Part shown: positions 49,183 to 57,786 of the stretch, in pieces
How the letters are laid out: each line of letters opens with the position of its first letter
Position numbering within the stretch: position 1 is the stretch's first letter
NCBI RefSeq assembly: GCF_003820355.1
Contig: NZ_RPOK01000006.1
Span: 1 to 64,000, forward strand
DNA from: Paralteromonas sediminis
GTDB lineage: Bacteria > Pseudomonadota > Gammaproteobacteria > Enterobacterales > Alteromonadaceae
Direction: 5' to 3'
Length of the DNA: 64,000 nucleotides
The notes under the pieces: model-generated
The model's database searches: none
The model's input: only the letters and a program-made list of their open reading frames with translations
Told to the model about the DNA's origin: nothing
Translations under genes and position numbers: made by a program

Positions 49183-49727
49183 ATATCAAACGTATTCATC
49201 ATGTGGCATACCGCTGCATTGATGCAAAAGAAACGGTCAATTTCTATCGCGATTTATTGAACATGGACTTTCAACTTGCAATAGCGGAAGACAATGTGCC
49301 CTCTACAGGCGAACCCGACCCATATATGCATGTATTTCTCGATGCGGGAATGGGAAATGTACTGGCCTTTTTTGAGCTGCCTAACTCACCCAAAATGGGG
49401 CGTGACGAGCAAACGCCAGAGTGGGTACAGCACATCGCGTTTGAAGTGGAAGATATGGACGCATTACTTGCAGCAAAAGCGCGCTTGGAAAAGGCTGGAA
49501 TAGATGTTTTAGGGCCAACCAATCACACAATTTTTAAGTCGATTTATTTCTTTGACCCCAATGGCCATCGTATTGAGCTAGCGGCAAATACTGCACAACC
49601 TGGTATGCTGGAAGAGCTCAAGCGTGTTGCACCAGCTATGCTTGACGAGTGGGCAGAAACCAAAAAAGCGCCAAAGCATGCTGACTGGTTACACAGTGGT
49701 CAACCATTTAAAGGAACACAATCATGA
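49179..49727 (+). CDS. VOC family metalloprotein in tyrosine catabolic operon
   Basis: A 182-residue single VOC-type protein with a complete predicted metal triad: His8 (RIHHVAYR), His85 (WVQHIAFEV) and Glu133 (GHRIELAAN). This His-His-Glu arrangement is that of type I extradiol dioxygenases and glyoxalase relatives. It overlaps hppD and the FAH gene by 4 bases each (ATGA), so it is surely made with them. Its place between HppD and a fumarylacetoacetate-type hydrolase suggests action on homogentisate or its product, but this is inference. Confidence 0.85.
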   Translation: MNIKRIHHVAYRCIDAKETVNFYRDLLNMDFQLAIAEDNVPSTGEPDPYMHVFLDAGMGNVLAFFELPNSPKMGRDEQTPEWVQHIAFEVEDMDALLAAKARLEKAGIDVLGPTNHTIFKSIYFFDPNGHRIELAANTAQPGMLEELKRVAPAMLDEWAETKKAPKHADWLHSGQPFKGTQS

Positions 49728-50734
49728 AACTGGCATCAATAAAAGGTGGTCGTGACGGCCAGCTTTATCTTGTAAATAAGCAGCTGAGTGAGACGGTTTC
49801 AGTTGCTGACATCGCGCCTACATTGCAAGCTGCGCTTGATGACTGGGCAACTGTAGCGCCGCAATTAAAAGAACGTGCTGACGCTCTAGAGCGAGGAGAG
49901 CTGGACACGAAGAAGTTTGAGCAAAGCACATGTGAATCGCCATTACCGCGGGCCTTTCAATGGGCTGATGGAAGTGCCTATGTGAATCATGTTGAGCTTG
50001 TCCGTAAAGCTCGCAACGCTGAGATGCCAGAGAGCTTCTGGACTGATCCGCTTATGTATCAGGGTGGTTCTGATAGTTTCCTTGCGCCTCACGCACCAAT
50101 CGTCATGCCACAAAGTGATGGTTTCGGCATTGATTTTGAGGCTGAAGTAGCCGTGATCACCGGTGATGTGCCTATGGGCGTTTCAGCTGAAGACGCGTTG
50201 GATCATATTAAGCTGATTATGATTGTTAACGACGTTTCGCTGCGCGGTTTGATACCAGGAGAGTTGGCGAAGGGATTTGGTTTCTTTCAATCTAAACCTT
50301 CCAGTGCGTTTAGTCCTGTTTGTGTGACACCTGATGAACTCGGTGCAGCATGGAAGGAGGGTAAACTGCATTTACCTTTATTATCTCACCTCAATGGCGA
50401 GACATTTGGTAAGCCAGAAGCGGGTGTGGATATGACATTCAATTTTGGTCAGTTGATTGCTCATGCAGCGCGCACTCGTCCGCTCACTGCGGGCACTATT
50501 ATCGGGTCAGGTACAGTTTCAAATAAACTTGATGGTGGCCCTGGCAAGCCGGTGAAAGAAGGCGGTGTAGGCTACAGTTGTATTGCTGAAATCAGGATGA
50601 TTGAAACTATCCAGCAGGGCGCACCTGTTACGCCCTTTATGGCCAATGGTGATCACATTAAAATAGAAATGCTGGATGAAAGCGGCCAGTCTATTTTCGG
50701 TGAGATCAATCAAACGGTGGCTATCACAGGGTAA
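49724..50734 (+). CDS. Fumarylacetoacetate hydrolase family protein
   Basis: A 336-residue FAH-fold hydrolase. FEAEVAVITGDVP and the late GSGTVSNKLDGGPGKP and GYSCIAEIR segments are typical of FAH enzymes that split acylpyruvates into fumarate and acetoacetate. Position at the end of the hppD unit fits the last step of tyrosine breakdown. Sequence alone does not prove substrate, since this family also includes other hydrolases. Confidence 0.9.
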   Translation: MKLASIKGGRDGQLYLVNKQLSETVSVADIAPTLQAALDDWATVAPQLKERADALERGELDTKKFEQSTCESPLPRAFQWADGSAYVNHVELVRKARNAEMPESFWTDPLMYQGGSDSFLAPHAPIVMPQSDGFGIDFEAEVAVITGDVPMGVSAEDALDHIKLIMIVNDVSLRGLIPGELAKGFGFFQSKPSSAFSPVCVTPDELGAAWKEGKLHLPLLSHLNGETFGKPEAGVDMTFNFGQLIAHAARTRPLTAGTIIGSGTVSNKLDGGPGKPVKEGGVGYSCIAEIRMIETIQQGAPVTPFMANGDHIKIEMLDESGQSIFGEINQTVAITG

Positions 50735-50738
50735 TGAG

Positions 50739-51215
50739 TTATTTTTGCACGGTACTCTCAAGATAGGGTACCGTCGCATTCACTTTTATTTCTTTTAAAA
50801 CCACACATGACGATACGTCCTTAACAATTGAATTGCGCAGTAAGCCATTGAAAGTAAATTCACTTAAATCGTCGATATCCTTTGCCACCACGCGCAACAT
50901 TAAATCTGAAGTCCCTGTGATAGCTAAGCACTCGATAACCCGAGGTTCTTTGGAGATAGCATCAAAGAATTCAGAAGCAACAACATCAGTTTGATTCAGA
51001 TTGACCATAACCATTGCGGTTATATGGCAACCCATTTTCTTAAAATCGACAACAGCTTTGTATCCTTTTATGTAGCCCTCCTCCTCTAAAGCCTTTGTTT
51101 TTCGTAGACAAGGTGATTCTGACAGACCAATCTTTTTTGACAGTTCAACATTGGAAAGTCTGCCTTCACTCTGTAACACATCGAGAATTTGCTTCTCATA
51201 TCTTTCTACTTTCAT
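50739..51215 (-). CDS. Lrp/AsnC family transcriptional regulator
   Basis: A 158-residue protein, taking the ATG at 51215 rather than the first in-frame start 36 bases upstream. The N-terminal helix-turn-helix (LSNVELSKKIGLSESPCLRKTKALEEEGYI, given in parts: LSNVELSKK, IGLSESPCLR) is followed by the RAM ligand-binding domain (about 70-145), which usually binds an amino acid. It is convergent with the FAH gene (4-base gap) and divergent from the aromatic amino acid hydroxylase gene, so it is a natural candidate regulator of this catabolic region. Confidence 0.93.
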   Translation of the reverse strand: MKVERYEKQILDVLQSEGRLSNVELSKKIGLSESPCLRKTKALEEEGYIKGYKAVVDFKKMGCHITAMVMVNLNQTDVVASEFFDAISKEPRVIECLAITGTSDLMLRVVAKDIDDLSEFTFNGLLRNSIVKDVSSCVVLKEIKVNATVPYLESTVQK

Positions 51216-51428
51216 TGGTTGAATCCATCTAATTAGCGGAAAACGTAGCATTTTTATTGCGGTTATTGTGCGGATAGTAGCAATTTAGAAGGAAATTGCC
51301 CCGGTTTTATTGGTATTTTATTGCGATTAGTCGTGTAAAAGTGCGTTGACATCTTACCTAATAGCGCCCTAATTAACTCACAATAAAAAGCGGATTTACC
51401 GACATAAAAGAATCAAAGGAGCCACCCT

Positions 51429-53189
51429 ATGCTGTCTCAGCAACAAGTTATCGATAGCTTACCTGTTCACCTAAGGCCTTTTGTGGCTAAGCAGGATTAC
51501 GCTATGTATACGCCCCGTGACCAGGCTATTTGGCGTTTCCTTCTTTACCAACTGGTTGAAAATCTCACCGAGACTGCGCACCCCCTTTACTTGGATGGGT
51601 TAAAAGGTACGGGGATCAGTACTGAATATATTCCAAAAATAGAAGAGATGAATGCACGCCTCGAGCGCATTGGATGGCGAGCATGTGTGGTTGATGGTTT
51701 TATTCCCCCGGCGATATTTATCGAGTTCTTGGCTCACCGGGTATTGGTTGTGGCAGTAGATATTCGCTCTATCGATCATATGCTCTATACGCCTGCGCCT
51801 GACATCATTCATGAGTCAGCAGGGCATGCACCCTTTATCATTGACGTGGACTATGCGGAATACTTGGAACGCGTAGGCGATTTTGGCCGGCGGGTTATTG
51901 CAAATCGTGGTGACATAGAAACGTATGAAGCAATTCGGTCACTGTCGATCGTAAAAGAATCGCCGCTAGCCACTAACGAAGAGATTGCTGCATCAGAAGC
52001 GGCACTTAACGCCTGTATTGAGAAATACAAGGACGATAAGCCTTCTGAGTCCACTTTGCTATCAAGGCTGCAATGGTGGACTACCGAATACGGCCTGGTC
52101 GGAGAGGTTGATAATTATAAAATCTACGGTGCCGGACTCTTGTCTTCATTAGGAGAAAGTGTCAATTGCCTGGATGATAAAAAGGTTAAAAAAATTCCCT
52201 TAACCATAGACGCTATTGCTACCACCTATGACATTACTAATGAACAGCCTCAACTCTTTGTTGCAAAAAACTGCCGGCATTTATCACAAATTGCTGAAGA
52301 ATTTGCGCGTAGTACTTGCTTCTTTAAAGGTGGCGCTGAATCAGTGCGTGTTGCCATAGACGCAGAAACTGTTAACACAGCCGTATACAATTCAGGTTTG
52401 GAAGTCAGTGGTGTATTTAGTGCCGTGAAAACAGACGCAACAGGCAGCTTAACGTATATAAATACAACAGGGCCGACACAACTTGCTTATAAGGAAAAAG
52501 AGTTAAGAGGACATGGTACAGACTATCACGCCCACGGCTTCGGTAGTCCGGTTGGCAAAGTGCAGGCCATGGACCGCTGCCTGTCTTTGTACAGCATTGA
52601 TGATTTGAAATTATTTGATATTGAAGTGGGCAAACCCGTTGTGCTGGAATTCTTGTCTGGTATTACAGTAAAAGGTTTACTCACGAGTATTTATCGAAGA
52701 GACGGCAAAAATTTGCTGTTCACATTTGAAGATTGTACTGTCAAAAATCTTGCTGGAGACGTGCTGTTCTCACCTGATTGGGGGACGTTTGATATGGCCG
52801 TGGGAGAGGAAATTGTCTCAGTATACGGTGGTTCAGCTGATCAAGCTGCATTCCCGCTGTATAAAGAACCTTCCAACAAAGCAACCATGTCTGTTGACTA
52901 TGATGAGGACACAAAAACACTTTTTACTTATTATCAAAACATCAGAGAGTTGCGGAATGACTCTGGTAACAGTGCTAGTCAGGTCAATGACCTTTGTAAG
53001 CAAATTCTGGCCAGTACACATGATGAATGGCTGTTATTGTTTGAGCTGGCGGAGCTTTGCCAAATGAAAGGTGTCGACTTTGCTGCAGTCAGACAAAAAC
53101 TGAATTTACAAGAAACCTCTGCTGAGGGTCAGAAGAAACAGTTGCTGGCCTATGCATTTAGCAGAATAGACAATTGGGGCACACAATAA
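51429..53189 (+). CDS. Aromatic amino acid hydroxylase, long form (phenylalanine 4-monooxygenase-like)
   Basis: A 586-residue protein. Residues ~1-270 form a pterin-dependent aromatic amino acid hydroxylase domain with Fe(II) ligands His128 and His133 (IIHESAGHAPF) and Glu220 (WWTTEYGLVGE). It should convert phenylalanine to tyrosine. Residues ~280-586 are a second region of unknown function, absent from the ~260-290-residue PhhA of Pseudomonas; similar long forms exist in Bacteroidetes. A TTGACA at 51346-51351 may be a -35, with a poor -10 after it. GGAG precedes the ATG. Confidence 0.93.
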   Translation: MLSQQQVIDSLPVHLRPFVAKQDYAMYTPRDQAIWRFLLYQLVENLTETAHPLYLDGLKGTGISTEYIPKIEEMNARLERIGWRACVVDGFIPPAIFIEFLAHRVLVVAVDIRSIDHMLYTPAPDIIHESAGHAPFIIDVDYAEYLERVGDFGRRVIANRGDIETYEAIRSLSIVKESPLATNEEIAASEAALNACIEKYKDDKPSESTLLSRLQWWTTEYGLVGEVDNYKIYGAGLLSSLGESVNCLDDKKVKKIPLTIDAIATTYDITNEQPQLFVAKNCRHLSQIAEEFARSTCFFKGGAESVRVAIDAETVNTAVYNSGLEVSGVFSAVKTDATGSLTYINTTGPTQLAYKEKELRGHGTDYHAHGFGSPVGKVQAMDRCLSLYSIDDLKLFDIEVGKPVVLEFLSGITVKGLLTSIYRRDGKNLLFTFEDCTVKNLAGDVLFSPDWGTFDMAVGEEIVSVYGGSADQAAFPLYKEPSNKATMSVDYDEDTKTLFTYYQNIRELRNDSGNSASQVNDLCKQILASTHDEWLLLFELAELCQMKGVDFAAVRQKLNLQETSAEGQKKQLLAYAFSRIDNWGTQ

Positions 53190-53191
53190 TT

Positions 53192-53794
53192 ATGAACAGA
53201 GTCGCGATTATCGTTGGCAGTCACAGAGACAAATCACAGAGCCTGAAAGTAGGGCAAATGGTTGAACAAAAGCTGATAGCACATGACGCTTGTGCTTCAG
53301 CGGTGTTAATTGATTTAGCCAGCCTGGAGTTGCCATTTTGGCAGGAAAACTACTCCGAGAAAGAGCAAAAGGCTATCGATCGTACGAGAGATCTGCTAGT
53401 CAACGCTGATGCTTTTGTACTGGTTGTCCCAGAGTGGAATGGTATGGTGCCGTCAGCAATGAAAAATCTATTTTTATTGTATTCGGCCAATGAATTTGCG
53501 CATAAGCCTGCGCTAATTGCCAGCGTATCTGCCGGAATTGGAGGAACCTATCCGGTCACGGAAATGCGCAGTACAACCTATAAAAATTCGCGCATTTGTT
53601 ATATCCCTGAACATTTGATTTTCAGAGATATAACGACTATTTTCAATGATAGTGATGAAGACGATAAAGAAGCTGAGAGATACATGTCAGACAGAACTGA
53701 CTTTTGTTTGGATTACTTGACACTGTACAGTGACGCGTTAAAAGCTGTTCGTGACCATGGACCAAGTAACCCTGAGTTTGGTAACGGTATGTAA
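53192..53794 (+). CDS. NADPH-dependent FMN reductase family protein
   Basis: A 200-residue flavodoxin-fold protein. The FMN phosphate loop is GSHRDKSQS near residue 8, and VVPEWNGMVPSAMKN matches the second flavin-binding motif of this family. It lies 2 bases after the hydroxylase stop and so is probably cotranscribed. It might supply reducing power to the hydroxylase or recycle pterin cofactor, but that is a guess from position. Confidence 0.88.
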   Translation: MNRVAIIVGSHRDKSQSLKVGQMVEQKLIAHDACASAVLIDLASLELPFWQENYSEKEQKAIDRTRDLLVNADAFVLVVPEWNGMVPSAMKNLFLLYSANEFAHKPALIASVSAGIGGTYPVTEMRSTTYKNSRICYIPEHLIFRDITTIFNDSDEDDKEAERYMSDRTDFCLDYLTLYSDALKAVRDHGPSNPEFGNGM

Positions 53795-53832
53795 TCGCGT
53801 TGCGCGCGTCTTTAGTAAAACCTAGAAAGAGT

Positions 53833-54750
53833 ATGTCCAGTGCGGGCATATTCTTTTTTTTATCTCTGACTTTTGCTTTTTCTGCTTATTCGCAAACCAT
53901 TGAAGTAACGTATCCGTTCGGCAAGGGGGTAACCGTTGTTGGCGAACAACAGGGTACTGTCTATCGTTTTTCACAGGGTAATCGCAATACGCTCAGAGGG
54001 GTAACTCTTGACTGGCCGCCCTATATCGCCCAATCACTGTGTGACAAAGGCTGGGTGTTTCGGCTGGCTGTTGCCACTGTACTTGAAAGTGGATTTGATC
54101 TAGAAATTGTTTTTTTGCCATGGGCAAGAGCAGTGCGAGAGGCGGAACAGGGTAAAGCAGATTTTTTGTTTCCTGAGTACTTTATTGAAGAAACAGCTCC
54201 ATCCGACAATTTTGACAGCAAAACAAGACGTCAACTTCTCGCGCTGTCTTTACCGTTCCCGGGCGGCCCAATTGGTTTAACAAAAAAAAGTAGTAATGAT
54301 TTTGTCTACAATGGCGATCTTCTGTCGCTTCAAACTAAGTTGGTAGGTGTTGTGAGGGGCTACCAGAATACGCCGGCGTTTGACAAGTTAATGGACAACG
54401 GCATACTCAGAGTGACAGAAGCGACGGATGACAACCATTTGTTGCGATTACTGTTAAACGGCAGGGTGGATGTGGCCGTGGGTGATCCGCTTGTATTTGA
54501 TGATTTATATCAAGAAATAGTTAATGGTTCTGAGCCCACAACGTTACCGTCGATTACCCACTTAACGCCCAGTTTGGGGGTTAAAGATTTGTACTTTGCT
54601 TTCAGTAAACAAACACCGGACTGGCAAGCCACAATTCAATTGTTCAATCAGACACTGTTAAAATTCACAAACAATAGCATCATCGAACGCTTAAGAGCTG
54701 AGAGTGAAGAGCAATGTCAGCGGACGACTCAATACCAGCCTCAACCATAA
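53833..54750 (+). CDS. Periplasmic solute-binding (SBP_bac_3-like) protein
   Basis: A 305-residue protein starting at the ATG at 53833 so that a signal peptide (residues ~4-24, cut near AYSQ) is intact; 11 upstream codons are excluded. TLDWPPYIAQSLCDKG, LPWARAVREAEQGKADFLFPEYF and VAVGDPLVF match amino-acid-type binding proteins. There is no transporter gene nearby, so it may serve sensing or a distant ABC system. It lies 38 bases after the flavin reductase gene. Confidence 0.78.
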   Translation: MSSAGIFFFLSLTFAFSAYSQTIEVTYPFGKGVTVVGEQQGTVYRFSQGNRNTLRGVTLDWPPYIAQSLCDKGWVFRLAVATVLESGFDLEIVFLPWARAVREAEQGKADFLFPEYFIEETAPSDNFDSKTRRQLLALSLPFPGGPIGLTKKSSNDFVYNGDLLSLQTKLVGVVRGYQNTPAFDKLMDNGILRVTEATDDNHLLRLLLNGRVDVAVGDPLVFDDLYQEIVNGSEPTTLPSITHLTPSLGVKDLYFAFSKQTPDWQATIQLFNQTLLKFTNNSIIERLRAESEEQCQRTTQYQPQP

Positions 54751-54924
54751 AATAAGACCTATTAATAACGCGTTTAACTTGACGCAAAAACACAGGAATT
54801 ATGGATCCGATTTACCTATCTCTTTCGTAAACACCAGTATCGTGCCTGCGATAGCATTAGGTCAGGTACATACTCTATTTACAGTTAACCCATTGAGATA
54901 TAAATCAACCTGGAGAAATACATT

Positions 54925-55788
54925 GTGAATCAAATCACTCAACATTATAAGAAACATATTCTTGCTGTGAGTCTTTTCGGTGCCGCAACTGCTGCAGGCT
55001 ATGCGCTGGCCGATGATCATGGTGACATGCTTGCAAAGCAAAAAGCGGCACTTGAAGCCAACACCGCAGGCAAAGGTTTTGGTCCTCAATCTCCTAGAGA
55101 TATTGATCAAGACTACGGCACCAATAAGCGCGTGTTTGGTATGGCGCCTAATCGTGCTGAAATGAACCTATGTAACATTCACTTTCACCGTTTTGCCGAG
55201 CACAAAGGCGGAAACTTTACCACTTGGGCAGGCCACGGCGACGGCAAAGGCACTAATACGGGCTATGTATGGGATGGCAAACTGGCTGATGCTCAAATGA
55301 AGCCGGTCAATCGTCAGGTTTGCGCATCGAAAGGACAATCACTTCAAGTCGGTGACACTATCGAAGTGCACTATGTTCACTCTGCCGCAATGGTAGAACC
55401 AGGCCCAACACTGGGGGCTTGTTTACAGGATAACCAAATGAATCCAGGCTTGCGCGTTGAGGCCCAAGTTTTTGTGCTCGCCAACGATGACAATGCATTG
55501 GACTTTAAACAGCTTGCTCATATTGAAACTGTCAATGGTTATGCACAAGCACCTAATATACCCAGTGACACAGGCGTGCCTGTACAATATTTAGGTTCAA
55601 CAACCGGTCCAGCATACAATGAAAAGGGCTCTCCATTACAAGTTACTTGGAGCGTGCGTCCAGAGGTAGCTGTGGTAGATATCAATTCAGTCGCTGACTG
55701 GTGTGATGACAATGTATTTAATGAAGACTACGCGCACGGCGTAAGAAATTTGGTCACTAATCCGAAATTACTGTCTACTATTGAGTAA
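54925..55788 (+). CDS. Delta-class carbonic anhydrase, exported
   Basis: A 287-residue protein with a signal peptide (residues ~1-29, cut after YALA). The mature part matches the delta carbonic-anhydrase-like family: NLCNIHFHRFAEHKGG, with the Cys/His cluster expected to bind zinc, followed by GDTIEVHYVHSA and LRVEAQVFVLAND. It should interconvert CO2 and bicarbonate in the periplasm. The start is GTG with GGAGA upstream. Delta-class enzymes are best known from diatoms and other algae; bacterial forms are less described. Confidence 0.83.
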   Translation: MNQITQHYKKHILAVSLFGAATAAGYALADDHGDMLAKQKAALEANTAGKGFGPQSPRDIDQDYGTNKRVFGMAPNRAEMNLCNIHFHRFAEHKGGNFTTWAGHGDGKGTNTGYVWDGKLADAQMKPVNRQVCASKGQSLQVGDTIEVHYVHSAAMVEPGPTLGACLQDNQMNPGLRVEAQVFVLANDDNALDFKQLAHIETVNGYAQAPNIPSDTGVPVQYLGSTTGPAYNEKGSPLQVTWSVRPEVAVVDINSVADWCDDNVFNEDYAHGVRNLVTNPKLLSTIE

Positions 55789-55811
55789 TGTTGGACTGAG
55801 GTGAAGCAACC

Positions 55812-55856
55812 TAAAAATACTGTCTGGAAAGTGTGGTTACAGCACTTTTCAGGCAG
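55812..55856 (-). terminator. Rho-independent terminator of tRNA-Arg
   Basis: On the minus strand, a long imperfect stem CTGCCTGAAAAGTG ... CACTTTCCAGACAG (loop about 9) is followed by TATTTTTAGG. It lies 9 bases after the tRNA 3' end. On the plus strand it could weakly end the carbonic anhydrase transcript but lacks a T run. Confidence 0.8.
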
Positions 55857-55865
55857 CCTAATCAC

Positions 55866-55941
55866 TGGCGTCCCCACCGCGACTCGAACGCAGATCTAAA
55901 GCTTAGGAGGCTCTTGTTTTATCCAGTTAAACTATGGGGAC
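55866..55941 (-). tRNA. tRNA-Arg (anticodon CCT)
   Basis: A 76-base cloverleaf including an encoded 3' CCA. Acceptor GTCCCCA pairs with TGGGGAC (discriminator G); D stem GTTT/AAAC; anticodon stem AGAGC/GCTTT with loop CTCCTAA, giving anticodon CCT that reads AGG; T stem CTGCG/CGCGG with loop TTCGAGT. It stands alone with its own terminator, just after the flgT promoter region end, on the same strand as flgT. Confidence 0.93.
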
Positions 55942-55988
55942 ATACCTCAACCCCGATATTATAACGGGGAAAACTGGAAGGAAAAGTG

Positions 55989-57149
55989 CTAGTTATGGAT
56001 AACAAAATCATTTGGTTGAATATTACCCAATAGACCACCGTTTTCTGCCACCATCACCGCGTTATCGTAATTTATTTGTGTGACTATCAACTTTTCTGGA
56101 TGCAAGTTGTATTGCTGGTAATGTAACCCGCGATCGTCGGTAAGCGTCTGCATTTGATAGAGCGACAAAATATCTCCCATCTCAAGTCCGTGCATTTTTC
56201 CCAAGTTAATTGATATTTGATTATTGGCGACTGATAACACCCTGCCTGTAGTAGGCTGACATTCTACTGCGTGCGCGACGTCTTCAACGATAAGGCTAAT
56301 TTCTCTTTGAATGGTTTTTCCATAAGCGCTTTGCCAAAAAAAATCTGAGCCAGTATCCACTTTTTCATGCACTTTATACTCCCAAGCCGACTTCATCTGA
56401 TAGGCTTTATCCAGTAATACTGCATTATTAATGGTATCTATGAGCCTGATCCTAAATGCTAAACGTCTCTCGGCCTCGGGTTGAGTGAATGGATTCCAGG
56501 TCGATACAGTACGAACAACGGATACGTCTTCTATGTGTCCAAATAAGGCAAGTTGTGCATCGTACTGTTTGCCTAGTGAACTGGCTTGCTGCTGGTTACG
56601 GCTGTTTACCCAACTAACGGTAAAAGGGGTAATATGATCAAGACTCACGTTGCCATTATAGTGTTTAATAGCATTCTGCAATTGCAATACGAGGCTATGA
56701 TTGAAAGCTTGAATATCACCATCTAAAAATTGGCTTGGGTCACGCACACTGAAAGGCGCTGCGACAATTGACTTTAACGCGTCAGACTGCAGGCACTGTC
56801 GCTTCTTGGGAAAGATATCGGCACGAATTGTGACCGTGACATAGTCATCGTGCCAGCGTTCACTGACTTTCTCGACTCGTTTTACCTCACCGCTAGCATT
56901 AACCTGCAATGCATCACGCTGCAACAAACCGTTGGTAAGAGTTTGGGAGCTGGTGATAGACGCACCGGCAAAAAGCAATGCTTGACGAATGGCTTCTTCC
57001 GTTGCTTGTTGCTTGGCTAATTGTTTATCACCATTGATTATCAAAGCTTGCCCCTGTGCCTGATACCAAGCGGCATAAACTTGCCCACTACTTATCAGTG
57101 ACAGGCTAATCAAACCCATTAATATGTTGCCAATTATCTTATCAATCAT
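55989..57149 (-). CDS. flgT: Flagellar assembly protein FlgT
   Basis: A 386-residue periplasmic protein with a signal peptide (~1-26). The N-terminal region AWYQAQGQALI...KQQATEEAIRQALLFAGA and the C-terminal barrel-like domain match FlgT, a component of the H ring that surrounds the LP ring in Vibrio-type sheathed or sodium-driven flagella. It is divergent from flgP, as in the Vibrio flagellar cluster. Confidence 0.93.
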   Translation of the reverse strand: MIDKIIGNILMGLISLSLISSGQVYAAWYQAQGQALIINGDKQLAKQQATEEAIRQALLFAGASITSSQTLTNGLLQRDALQVNASGEVKRVEKVSERWHDDYVTVTIRADIFPKKRQCLQSDALKSIVAAPFSVRDPSQFLDGDIQAFNHSLVLQLQNAIKHYNGNVSLDHITPFTVSWVNSRNQQQASSLGKQYDAQLALFGHIEDVSVVRTVSTWNPFTQPEAERRLAFRIRLIDTINNAVLLDKAYQMKSAWEYKVHEKVDTGSDFFWQSAYGKTIQREISLIVEDVAHAVECQPTTGRVLSVANNQISINLGKMHGLEMGDILSLYQMQTLTDDRGLHYQQYNLHPEKLIVTQINYDNAVMVAENGGLLGNIQPNDFVIHN

Positions 57150-57260
57150 GCTTCCAAAAGCCTCATAACCTGCTTAAAAGCCATAGGTGCTGCGCCTTTG
57201 TGTTCACTTGCCGCAGCTTTTCAAACAATAACTATGCATGATTAATACCTACTTTTTAGT

Positions 57261-57276
57261 TGGCATGGCTTTAGCA
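57261..57276 (+). promoter_or_regulatory. Candidate sigma-54 promoter of flgP
   Basis: TGGCAT-GGCTT-TAGCA: GG and GC pairs are 12 bases apart as sigma-54 requires. The -24 element is good (TGGCAY); the -12 element has one mismatch (TAGCA for TTGCA). It lies 52 bases before the flgP ATG. Confidence 0.55.
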
Positions 57277-57327
57277 TACAAACATTAACAGACAGAAGGT
57301 GCAAGTGACCCCTTAGGAGGGTAATTT

Positions 57328-57786
57328 ATGCATAAAATACTATTAGCGCTAGCGTTAATAATTGGCACTACCAGCTGTGCCAAGTTATTCGATGCGCATA
57401 TTGAATATGAAATTGTTGAACCTGATCACTATCCACAATTACATGCAGTTGGCTATGCACCCATCTCTTCCCAGCCAGGACAAACTGAGGATGAACGTGT
57501 TTTGCTGGCAATGCGGGCCTCTAAACTGGATGCCTACCGTGAACTTGCCGAACAGGTGCACGGGCAACAATTAGAAGGCATGCAAACGTTGGGAAATCTG
57601 ATGATGCAAAACAGTGAACTCAATGCCTCTGTGGCAGGCGTCATTCGCGGCGCTAAAATAGTCAAAAGTTATCCTGTAGGCCAAGACACATACGCCACTG
57701 AGATGTCATTAGATATGCAAGAAGTGCATCAGATATATTTGTCAGTTGCCAAACCACAGAGACTTAAAGACGTAACGTATTATTAG
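57328..57786 (+). CDS. flgP: FlgP-like flagellar lipoprotein (LPP20 family)
   Basis: A 152-residue lipoprotein (lipobox GTTSC about residues 13-17). RASKLDAYRELAEQVHG, VAGVIRGAKIVKSYPVG and the following YATEMSLDM strand are typical of FlgP, an outer-membrane protein of the flagellar H ring. AGGAGG precedes the ATG. It is convergent with flgN with a 3-base overlap of stop codons. The flgO gene usually found next to flgP is absent here. Confidence 0.88.
   Translation: MHKILLALALIIGTTSCAKLFDAHIEYEIVEPDHYPQLHAVGYAPISSQPGQTEDERVLLAMRASKLDAYRELAEQVHGQQLEGMQTLGNLMMQNSELNASVAGVIRGAKIVKSYPVGQDTYATEMSLDMQEVHQIYLSVAKPQRLKDVTYY

Noticed and set aside
51346-51375. Sigma-70 promoter of the aromatic hydroxylase gene
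   Set aside because: TTGACA is perfect but the best -10 at 18 bases (TAATTA) fits poorly, so it is mentioned only in the gene entry.
55866-55941. tRNA-Arg as an integration site for a mobile element
   Set aside because: No integrase, direct repeat of the tRNA end or foreign-looking genes lie next to it.
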